Assembly (NCBI GenBank): GCA_028641055.1
Contig: CM054062.1
Location: forward strand, 236,790,376-236,854,375
DNA: 64,000 nucleotides
Origin: Alopecurus myosuroides
Taxonomy: Eukaryota; Streptophyta; Magnoliopsida; Poales; Poaceae
Reading direction: 5' to 3'
The translations under genes were made by a program, and so were the position numbers. This document shows, piece after piece, positions 55,061 to 64,000 of the stretch (its first letter is position 1; each line of letters starts with the position of its first letter). The notes under the pieces are model-generated. The model made no database searches. It was given only the letters and a program-made list of their open reading frames with translations, and had not been told where the DNA came from.

Positions 55061-57056
55061 CGTTGATGTTCAACAACTGGCTTTGCATCGGGTTCAATAT
55101 TGATAGCATGCTGACATATAGTGGGAGAAATATCCTTCAAATCATCAAGAGTATAACTAATAGCTCCACGGTGTTTCTTCAGTATTCCCAATAATCTTTC
55201 CTCTTATTCACCTGAAAGGTTAGCACTAATAACAACATGATATATTTTCCTATCATCAATATAAGCATATTTAAGATCATCAGGCAAAGGTTTTTAATCA
55301 AAGACAGGATACTCCTTGGGTGGAAATGTGGTACCCAAGTCTTCCACAGGTAAATTATGTTTCAGTATCACCGGTTGACGAAGAAGAATATTGTCAACCT
55401 CATTTCTCTCTTCCATAAAGACCTCACTTTCATGGTCCTCCATATATTGTTGAAAGCATTGTTAGCAGCAAGGACAATAGAAGCAAGTTGTTCAACTTTA
55501 AAATTCTCATCGGGCAATTTAGATTCATAAGGTGCTCTAGAAAATTTGGAGAAATTAAACTCATAATATTTTCCATCAAATTTAGTCAATAAATTTTCTC
55601 TCTTACAATCTATAATAGCACCACAAGTGTTCAAGAAAGGTCTACCAAAAATAATAGGACAAAAGTTTTACTAGCAGCCTTACCAAGTACTAGAAAATCA
55701 GTGGGATATTTAGTTTTACCACATAAAACTTCCACATCTCTAACAATACCAATCGGAAAGACAATTTCTCTATTAGCAAGATGAATAACCACATCGATAT
55801 CCTCAAGCTCACAAGAACAAATTCCATGCATAATTTCTTTATAAAGATCATAAGGAATAGCACTAGAACTTGCACCAATGTCACACAAACCATAATAGCA
55901 ATGATCACCAATCTTAATAGAAAGCAAAAGAACACTAGTTTTCTTAGGTCTATGAGGATGGGAAACAATATTAGAAGCATCCTCACAGAATACAACGTGT
56001 TCATCCTCTACATTTCCACACACAAGATCATTTACTATTGCTACAACAGGTTCAATAGTTATTTGTTCATCAGGTTCAATAGATTTCTTTATGCTTTTAT
56101 TAACCACACTAGCTACAATAGAGTGTTCTTTCACTTTAGCAGGGAAAGGCATTTTTTCAATATAAGGCTCAGGAACAGCAGGATTAACAGCATGCACTTC
56201 TATATTACTAGCAGGAACAATATCTTTATAAGGTGCATGATATTTGTGATAATCTTTTTTAGGAATATCAACATAGGAGGCAAAAGCTTTAAGACAGTTT
56301 GCAAAGATTTGAGAATCAAGACCACAAACAGCACTAACTTTATATAAATCATCGGTTCCCATAAAAGATTTAATGCATTCATAATCGTAATTTATACCTG
56401 ACTTTCGACCTTTCTCATTCTCCCATCCTTCAGTGTTCTCTTGAATACGGTTAAGAAGATCCCATTTAGCTTCTTCCTTCATATGTGTGAATGATCCATA
56501 ACAAGAATCATCCAATAAATCCTTGTCCTGAAGACAAAGCCTTGCATAAAAAAATATTGATAACAATATTACACGACAGCTCATGAACGGGACATTTGAG
56601 CATTAATAAATTCATTATCCCCCCAATCTTGGGCAATACTCTCTCCATCATGAGGTCAGAAATTATATATTTGATTCCGGTCCTTATGAATCTCACTAGG
56701 AGGATAGAATTTAGAATAAAAGAGAGGAACAATTTCCTTCCATTAAATAGATTCACCATTCTTCAGTAATTTGAACCATTCAGCGGCTCTTCCTTTCAGC
56801 GATAAAGAGAATAATTTCCTTTTAACTTGATCCATTGTAATACCTGCACACCTGAATAACTCGCATAATTCCTGTATAAAGAGCAAATGATCACCAGGAT
56901 GGACAGTTCCATCTCCATAATAGAAGTTACCCATAACACGTCCAACAATTTTCATAGGTATTTATAAGGATCTAGTTCAGCAGATAACGGGTCACCTACT
57001 ACCCTAACAGTAATAGTAGTAGTACCTCTAAACAGAGAATCAAAAGTATTCTCCAT
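55061..57056 (-). pseudogene. gag, protease and linker of copy C
   Basis: gag starts at the ATG ending at 57056 (M-E-N-T-F-D-S-L-F-R-G). One base is missing in an A run near 56965, shifting the frame; the capsid continues at 56955-56743. The rest of gag and protease is open at 56584-55631 with the active site D-I-G-A-S-S-S-A-I-P intact, then shifts near 55660 inside the protease end. The linker at 55634-55061 is fragmentary. Copy C keeps the eight residues (after K-A-F-A-S-Y) that B lacks. Confidence 0.75.
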
Positions 57057-57141
57057 AATGAAATAAAACAGCAGACATAAATAAAAACATCACTCACGGT
57101 AAAAGTTTCTCTTACCAATTCTCCTTACCAATAGCGCTTCA

Positions 57142-57160
57142 CTCCCCGGCAACGACACCA
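57142..57160 (-). promoter_or_regulatory. Primer binding site of copy C
   Basis: On the minus strand tggtgtcgttgccggggag lies 11 bases after the LTR end, a two-base variant of the tRNA-Asp site in element B. Confidence 0.75.
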
Positions 57161-57171
57161 GAAAATAGTCT

Positions 57172-58670
57172 TGATGGCCCACAAGTATAGGGGGTGTATC
57201 GTAGTACTTTCGATAAATAAGAGCGTCGAACCCAACAAGGAGCAGAAGGTGACGACAAGCAGGTTGGATAGAGATTTCACTGTAAACATTAGCAAACGGG
57301 TTTTTGGAGGTTTTTGATATAGCAGATAAATGAAGTACCAGTAAATAAATAACAGTAAATAATATTGCAGCGAGCGGCCCAATCCTTTTGAGAGCAAAGG
57401 ACAAGTCGGTTGTTCTACTTATGATTACCAAACGTTCTCGAGGGCACATGGGAATTTTGTCAAGTGCTTTCGCTTCATATAGAAGATTAATATTTATTGG
57501 TTCGTTAAGTGTTGTGTGGGTGAACCTATGCTAATGCACCACCCAACTAGGACTGATACAAACTTGTGATTATACCCCTCACAAGCATCAGCAAATACAA
57601 GAAAGTAATTAAGATAAATCTAACCACAACCTTAAAACTTCGGGGCCCAACACTCCCTCATGCATTGGTTTCCTAACGGGGGTTTAGTTTTGTGTCACTC
57701 CGGCAACCCCATAATTAGTAGTCAAATACACAATGCATCCTCCTAGGACCATAAAGGTGAAGTATCATGTAGTCGATGTTCACATGACACCACTAGAAGA
57801 ATAGCACCACAACTTAAATACCGAACCGAGAGATATTACTTCAACATAACTTCACTACTAACATCATGACTTCTCCCATGTCCTCAAGAACTAAACGAAC
57901 TACTCACAAGACACCCTGTGGATCATAATCATAGGTGATATAATGGATAATAACAATCTGGTCATAAAGTCTAAACACCTATAAATCTCACAAGCATCAA
58001 CTACTAACAAGTAATCCACACCGGGAGAGAGATCTAATGAAGAACAACGATAAAGACCCCTAATTGTTACAGCGGAATGAAGGTGGACGATGGCCGTAAT
58101 GGTGCTGGTGAAGAGAACGATGATGATGATGATGATATCGATGAAGCTTGCAGTGATGACAGTGACGATGGTGACGATTTCCCCTCTCCGGGGAGGAATT
58201 TCCCCGACAGATTTCTCCCTGGCGGAAAGCTTTTCTCTCTCTGGTGTTTTCCGCCCCGAGGCGGCGGCGGAATAATTCTTCGACGATGTATCCTCTCTTA
58301 GGGTTTCCTGGGGGTCAAGTACGCGAAAGGGGGCACCCAGGAGTGCGCCAGACCACCCCCACGCGCGGCCAGGGGGTGCCGCCTGGTGGTATGGGCCACG
58401 GGTGCCCCACCCCCGGGTGCCCTTCTGGCTCACTTCCTCCTCGGAACTTGTAAGACTCCTCCGGTATTCCTCCTCTTCTTCTGATCTTCTGAAATAGGGT
58501 ATCTCGACGGTGCTTTTCCATCAGATTTCTGGTTCTGGTGTTTCTTCTCCCATAATTATTAAACATGCAAAATAAGATGAAATAATATAAGTAATGTATC
58601 ATAACATGAAATATATGGATGAATAACAGAAAATAACGATATAAATTAGTGATGAAAAATGGACGTATCA
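57172..58670 (-). repeat. 5' LTR of copy C
   Basis: About 1499 bp, TGATACGTCC...GGCCATCA on the minus strand, homologous to the B LTRs. A GC-rich fold-back is present near 58330-58420 with altered arms. Confidence 0.85.
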
Positions 58671-59774
58671 GTATTTAACCGCCACTCCAAGTAAATTGCT
58701 TGTGTTCTACCTTTAAAACCTTCAAAATTACACCTGTTTTGTGTTCCTATTTTAGCTCACGAGGACGCAAATAGAGAATCTTTTTCTCACTTCTTGATTG
58801 GATTTTACACACCTGGACTAGTGGCTTCATCCACTTATCCAAATGATAGAAGAGCTGGTAGCGAGGTTCCTAGTCCCAAATTAGTACAACAAATTCTCTT
58901 CGCTATTTTTGCCCCTCATTTATCAGTCAAAGCATAATTGTGTAAACAAAAGAGAAAGATCGGTGACCTTCTACACCAGTTGCATCCTTCAATGGGAGCC
59001 GCTCTTGTGAAGTCTAATTGGCTTATGACGTACTGTATTTTCTGTTTGCCATTCGTTGATATAGACATATACACCTATCTAAAAATTAGACACTCCTCCA
59101 TGGCATGTGATTATTGGCAGGCACCCAAGGATTCGGTTAGCCATGGTTTGTGTAAGAAAGGTTGGGAGGAGTGTCAACCATTTTATACCTCTGTTTACTA
59201 AATAAAAGATCTAGCACATGAGTTAATCCCTGCTTCCCTCTGTGAAGGGCCTATCTTTTACTTTTATGTTGAGTCAGTAAACCTACGTCTTTCTATCTGA
59301 AGCAAGCATTTGAGTTGTTGTGATCCATTCATCTATATGTTGATTTACTCAATCATGTTCTTTATTCTTCCTTGTTTAATACAAATGTTTTTATCTGTTT
59401 GAATACCACTTTGAAAGTTATCAATGATTGCAAAGAAATTGTTATGATTGAGCATGTTAAACTTTTCTAATATAAGCTCTAATATAAAGACTCTGGTTGA
59501 AAGATGAGTACATTGTTAATTGTTCTCTGACCAAGAACGAATTTTGCCCTCACCAATTTTGATATCCTTTTTTGCACCTTTATTGTGACTCCATTTACTT
59601 GTTTCAAGTTAAATTATACGAGAGGGAGTTACTTGCTAGAATGACTAGTGTATTGATAGTTGTGATGCTTCTTGTTCGTATTTTATTTATCAACACCTCA
59701 CTCCATAAACCTGTGGTCATGATTACCGAGTTCAGTTTCACTTGGGGACAAGCGAGGTCTAAACTTGGGGGAGT
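58671..59774 (+). other. 3' untranslated region and polypurine tract of element B
   Basis: No domain-bearing reading frame is present in 1.1 kb. 58671-59280 is similar to the interior of element X (about 40530-41100, opposite strand), so this is a conserved noncoding block of Athila-like elements. The stretch ends with the purine tract aaacttgggggagt directly before the LTR at 59775. Confidence 0.65.
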
Positions 59775-61283
59775 TGATATGTCCATTTTGCATCACTATT
59801 TTATATCGTTATTTTCTGTTATTCAGCGATATATTTCATGTTATGATACATCACTTGTGTTATTTCATCTTATTTTGCATGTTTAATAATTATGGGAGAA
59901 GAAACACCGGGACCATAAATCTCATGGAAAAGGCACCGTCAGGACACCCTATTTTAGAAGATCAGAAGAAGAGGAGGGATACCAGAGAAGTCTTAGAAGT
60001 CCCGAGGAGGAAGCCAGCCAGAAGGGCACCCAGAGGGGGGCCACCAGGGGCCCACACCACAAGGCGGCGCGCCCCCCTCTGGGCGCGCCTGGGGGTGGTG
60101 TGCCCTCCTGGCCCACTTACGGCCGCCCCCTTTCACGTACTTGACCCCCAGGGAACCCTAAGCCCCAGAAGATCGTCGAAGAATTATTCCGCCACCGCCT
60201 CAGGGCGGAAAACAACAGAGAGAGAAAATCTCTTCGGCAGGGAGAAATCTGCCGGGGAGATTCCTCCCCAGAGAGGAGAAATTGTCGCCATCGTCACCGT
60301 GAACACTCCGGGCTTCATCGAGATCATCATCGTCATCATCCTCATCACCAGCACCATCACTGTCACCATCCACCTTCATCCCACTGTAACAATTAGGGTT
60401 CTTTATCGTTGTTTTCCACCAGATCTCTCTCCCAGTGTGGATTACTTGTTAATAGTTGATGCTTGTGAGATTTATCGGTGTTTGCACCTTATGACCAGAT
60501 TGTTATTATCCATTATATCACCTCTGATTATGATCCATATGATGTCTCGTGAGTAGTTCGTTTAGTTCTTGAGTACATGGGAGAAGTCATGATGTTAGTA
60601 GTGAAGTTATGTTGAAGTAATATCTAGTAGTTTGGTATTTATGTTGTGGTGCTATTCTTCTAGTGGTGTCATGTGAACGTCGACTACATGATACTTCACC
60701 TTTATGGGACTAGGAGGATGCATTGTGTATTTGGCTACTAATTGTGGGGTTGCCGGAGTGACAGAAACCTAAACCCCGTTAGGAAACCAATGCACGAGGG
60801 AGTGTAGAATCCCAGAGTTTTAAGGTTGTGGTTAGATTTATCTTAATTACTTTGTTGTACTTGTGGATGCTTACTAGGTGTATAGTCACAAGTATGTATT
60901 AGTCCTAGTTGGACGGTGCATTAGCATAGGTTCACCCACACAACACTTAACGAACCAATAAATATAGATCAACCGTACGAAGCGAAAACACCTGACAAGA
61001 TTCCCATGTGTCCTCGAGAACGTTTGGTAACCATAAGTAAAACAACCGGATTGTCCTTTAGTCTCAAAAGGATTGGGCCACTCGCTGCAATTATTACTAT
61101 TGTTATTTATTTACTCGCACTTTATTTATCTGCTATATCCAAAACAACTAAAAATCTGTTTGCTAGTGTTTACAGTGAATTCTCTATCCAATCTGCTTGT
61201 CAACACCTTCTGCTCCTCGTTGGGTTAGACACCCCTATTTATCGAAAGTACTATGACACATCCCCTATACTTGTGGGTTATCA
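59775..61283 (+). repeat. 3' LTR of Athila-like element B
   Basis: 1509 bp, tgatatgtcc...gtgggttatca, near-identical in layout to 19403-20915. GC-rich fold-back at 60046-60110. It is preceded by a purine tract and not followed by a primer site, so it is a 3' LTR. Confidence 0.85.
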
Positions 61284-61335
61284 GCGTGCATGGCAGCGTT
61301 GCATGGCTAGGTGGCGACTGAATCGCAGCCGTGCA
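61284..61335. other. Right flank of element B, cut by the assembly gap
   Basis: It starts with gcgtgcatggca, identical to the bases left of 19403, and contains catggctaggtggcgactgaatc, a variant of the left flank near 19344-19365. This supports 19403-61283 being one insertion into this site. Confidence 0.6.
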
Positions 61336-61435
61336 NNNNNNNNNNNNNNNNNNNNNNNNNNNNNNNNNNNNNNNNNNNNNNNNNNNNNNNNNNNNNNNNN
61401 NNNNNNNNNNNNNNNNNNNNNNNNNNNNNNNNNNN
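61336..61435. other. Assembly gap (100 N)
   Basis: Exactly 100 unknown bases, the usual placeholder for a gap of unknown length. What follows begins in the middle of a pol gene, so element E's 5' part and possibly other DNA are missing. Confidence 0.95.
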
Positions 61436-62340
61436 TGGGAGATTTTCTCCTGGAAGCCATCCGATATGCCAGGGATACCCAGGGAGTTCGCCGAGCACTC
61501 ATTGGAAGTGTTCAAAGATGCAAAGCCAGTCAAACAAACCACTCGACGCTTCTCCGAGCCAAAGTAGCAAGCAATCGGAGAAGAAGTGAACAGACTCCTA
61601 GCTGCCAAGTTCATCAGGGAGATCAAGATTTCCACCTGGCTAGCAAACCCGGTGCTGGTCCCGAAGAAAAACACAGACATCCTTCGCGTGTGCATCGACT
61701 ACACGTCGTTGAACAAACACTGCCCCAAGGATAACTTCCCGCTCCCGCGGATGACCAGATTATCGATTCTACAGCAGACTGCCAACGCCTCTCCTTCCTA
61801 GACGCCTACTCGGGTTATAATCAGATCAGGATGAAACAGGAAAACGAGGAGAAGACAACATTCATCACACCACGCGGTGTCTACTTCTACACGAGCATGC
61901 CTTTCGGGCTAAAAAACGCAGGCGTAACGTATCAGTGTTGCATGCAAAAATGCCTCGCCAAGCTAATTGGCAAGAACGTACAGGTGTATGTTGACAATAT
62001 CATCATCAAGACTCAAGTGGAGGACACGCTCCTCGAGGACATAAGAGAAAAATTTGATGCACTGAACGCATATAGAATCAAGCTCAACCCGACAAACTGT
62101 GTCTTCGGTGTGCCCACCGGCCAGCTGCTCGGCTATTTGGTCTCAGCCCGAGGAATAGAAGCAAACCCAGAGAAGATTCAAGCAATCCTGACAATGAAAG
62201 AGCCAACAAATATCCACGGCGTGCAACAGCTGGTAGGGAGACTAGCGGCCCTCGGCAGATACATCGCAAGTTTGGGCGAGCAATCCCTACCCTTTTACAA
62301 ATTGCTGAAGAAAACCGATAAGTTCGAGTGGACCACATAA
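61436..62340 (+). pseudogene. Reverse transcriptase of Gypsy element E (Tat-like)
   Basis: The frame reads D-M-P-G-I-P-R-E-F-A-E-H up to a TAG at 61567-61569, then L-N-K-H-C-P-K-D-N-F-P-L-P-R. A one-base loss follows near 61753, then the palm (F-L-D-A-Y-S-G-Y-N-Q, F-G-L-K-N-A-G) continues to the catalytic motif at 61987-61998, which reads Y-V-D-N instead of Y-V-D-D. The thumb follows (L-N-P-T-N-C-V-F-G-V), and a TAA ends the frame at 62338-62340. It is related to H's RT but clearly a different family. Confidence 0.8.
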
Positions 62341-63264
62341 GCAAAAAAGGCGTTCATCGACTTGAAAAGAGTACATCAGAGCAGGAGAATGCTGGCCACG
62401 CCTTAGGAAGGGGAACCCCTCTACCTTTACCTAGCCGCAACTAATCAAGTGGTCACTACAGTAATAATGGTCGAGCGACCAGAGGACAGAAAAGCATACG
62501 GTGCTCAGAGACCAGTATACTACCTCAGCGAGGTACTCTCGTCGTGCAAGCAGCGATACCCCCACTACCAGAAACTCGCATATGGGGTGGTCCTTACAGC
62601 TCACAAGCTTAAGTATTACTTCCAGGAGCATACTGTCATGGTTCTAAACGACGCATCACTCGGTACAATCATGGACAACCCTATGGCATCCGGAAGAATC
62701 ACAAAGTGGAGCATCGAGCTAGGCGCCTGGGACATAATATACACATGACGCAACGCCCTCAAGTCCCAGGTGGTCGCAGAGTTCCTTTGTGAGTGGACAG
62801 AGCTGCAAACTCCAGGACCCCCAGAGTACACAAGCTCCTGGATCATGTACTTCGACGGGTCGAAAAGAAACGAAGGAGCGGGAGCCGGTGTAATCCTCAT
62901 ATAGCCAAGGGGTGACAAGCTCCAGTACGTTCTACGTATCAACTTCCCCCTCGACAATCCAGCATCGAACAACGACGCCGAGTACGAGGCACTCCTACAC
63001 GGCATGAAAATGGCGATCGCCTGCGACGCTACTCGACTGATGATCTATGGAGACTCAAACCTCATCGTACAACAGACGATGAAGGAATGCGACACAGTCG
63101 CATATAACATGATTGCCTATCACGACATGTATAATCTGCTCGAAGGAAGCTTTAAAGGGTGCAAACTGAAGCACATTGCGCGATCAAGTAATGAAGAAGT
63201 TGACAGATTGGCAAACATTGGGTCAACAAATGCACCAGTTCCGCCGGGAATTTACTTCGAGTGA
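62341..63264 (+). pseudogene. RNase H domains of Gypsy element E
   Basis: The first RNase H (Y-L-Y-L-A-A-T-N ... R-P-V-Y-Y-L-S-E) is followed by the second, Tat-type one ([41 protein letters not shown]). In-frame stops are at 62404 (TAG), 62746 (TGA), 62903 (TAG) and 63262 (TGA). The active-site residues of the second domain look intact. Confidence 0.75.
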
Positions 63265-64000
63265 ATCGGTAAAAGATCGGTCAAACTGAAGAAGCACACG
63301 GAGGTGCCAGCGGCAACAGAAACAGAGGCCAGTCGACAAAGCGCCATCGTTGAACTCGCTCACAACATCTCGTGACAAGTCTTCCTAGTTGAGCCAGTCT
63401 GGACGAACAAGTACCTCGGCTACTTGATCAGAAAGCAGCTCCCAGAAGATATCTGTGAAGCAAGGCAAGTCGTGCAGCACAGCAAATCCTTCTGGATGAT
63501 AAAAGGAGAGCTTTACAAATAGAGCATATCGGGAGTCCTCCAGAGGTGCATTGGACCCGAAGATGGAAAGGAACTACTCCAAGACATACACCAAGGCGAT
63601 TGCAGACACCATGCAAGTTGGAGAGCCATATTGGGGAAGGCTTTTCGAGCAGGATTTTACTTGCTAACGGCACCCAAAGACGCCAAAGACCTGGTCGACA
63701 GATGCAACGCTTGTCAGCGATTCTTGCTCAAGCCACTAGCACCGGCCACAGAGCTCCACATGGTCCCTCTGTCTTGGCCCTTCGCACAATGGGGGCTGGA
63801 CATGGTGGGACCATTACGGAAAGCGACACCCGGAGGATATACTTACCTACTAGTCGCAGTCGACAAATTTACCAAATGGATAGAGGCAGTCCCAGTGATG
63901 TCGCAACACGCGAAGTGCACAATCAACTTCCTCGAATCCATCATGTACCGATTCGGCGTCCCTCACAATATTATCACGAATTATGGGACCAACTTCACAG
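63265..64000 (+). pseudogene. Integrase of Gypsy element E (cut by window edge)
   Basis: Stops at 63373 (TGA) and 63521 (TAG) lie before the zinc-binding part (D-I-H-Q-G-D-C-R-H-H, C-N-A-C-Q-R-F). The core starts G-L-D-M-V-G-P with its first Asp. The second catalytic Asp, in S-D-N-G-T-N-F of element H, is Asn here (AAT at 63979-63981, T-N-Y-G-T-N-F). The window ends before the third residue. Loss by stops and an active-site change shows long decay. Confidence 0.8.

Larger units (their letters stand above)
52243..58670 (-). mobile_element. Inverted Athila-like copy C, 3'-truncated
   Basis: On the minus strand: 5' LTR (58670-57172), primer site, gag, protease, RT, RNase H, integrase, and the first ~170 bp beyond pol, then an abrupt end at 52243. 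It is the same family as B and reads base for base alongside it except for the deletions noted there. No 3' LTR is present. Its genes carry frameshifts and stops throughout. Confidence 0.8.
19403..61283 (+). mobile_element. Athila-like Gypsy element B, split by later insertions
   Basis: The 5' LTR (19403-20915) and 3' LTR (59775-61283) are the same LTR in the same orientation and are flanked by the identical 12-mer gcgtgcatggca (19391-19402 and 61284-61295). After the 5' LTR comes a tRNA-Asp-type primer site; before the 3' LTR comes the purine tract aaacttgggggag. Between them, gag, protease, RT, RNase H and the integrase ends of B are read at 21031-24797 and 51066-51125. The rest is the nested Tat element H (24798-51065), a region with an extra reading frame, and the inverted copy C. 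All of B's genes are broken. A recombination event involving C (52243-58670) is also needed to explain the right half, so the single-element reading is an inference. Confidence 0.6.

Noticed and set aside
55781..56347. 188-residue plus-strand frame
   Set aside because: It is the mirror of gag/protease of copy C, rich in Ile/Asn/Arg codons as expected for a reverse reading.

Overview
The window is repeat-rich nuclear DNA from a grass, most likely a Pooideae/Triticeae-type genome. This rests on the style of the LTR retrotransposons (LTRs opening TGATACGTC, TGTAACATCCC or TGATATGTCC), the tRNA-Asp-type primer sites next to Athila-like LTRs, and the Tat-lineage Gypsy pol with an extra antisense gene. 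Family and lineage names come from recognising protein motifs and termini, not from a database search. I see no intact host gene, no rRNA or tRNA gene and no CRISPR. Nearly every base belongs to an LTR retrotransposon, and several are nested inside one another.

Layout. (1) 1-15950: a tandem array (internal-LTR-internal-LTR) of a young Copia-type element that has gag but no pol. Its 2.77 kb LTRs carry a regular array of CCGGA-TAT-TCCGG palindromes just upstream of a TATA-like box. (2) 15951-18989: the right part of a long solo LTR that the Copia array interrupts. (3) 18990-19402: a short low-copy-looking stretch with a truncated reading frame on the minus strand. (4) 19403-61283: an Athila-like Gypsy element B (+) with LTRs at 19403-20915 and 59775-61283. 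Its interior is split by (5) a Tat-lineage Gypsy element H on the minus strand (24798-51065, TSD actcc). H is itself split by (6) a 4.3 kb solo LTR G (34096-38398, TSD ggtga) and (7) a non-autonomous Athila-like element X (38494-45307, TSD ggctc). (8) 52243-58670: a second Athila-like copy C of B's family in the opposite orientation, 3'-truncated against an LTR fragment. (9) 61284-61335: a short flank, then 100 N. (10) 61436-64000: the pol of another decayed Tat-type Gypsy element E.

The most striking biology is a nine-exon gene on the plus strand (about 26489-31547) carried inside H between its pol and its 3' LTR, antisense to H's own genes. It has its own TATA box and GT-AG introns, most of them in phase. 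It encodes a Transposase_28-like N-terminus, a basic stretch, a Gln/Ala-rich exon, duplicated coiled-coil exons and an acidic tail. Antisense ORFs are known for Tat elements such as Grande; this exon structure and the 70-bp tandem repeat in its first intron are worth describing. The second candidate is the palindrome array in the Copia LTR, whose core fits the P1BS consensus GNATATNC and suggests a phosphate-responsive LTR promoter.

No pol gene in the window is intact. B lost its integrase core and has a damaged RT motif, C has a stop at its integrase catalytic Glu, and E has lost RT and integrase acidic residues. H keeps its catalytic residues but is broken by stops and two insertions.
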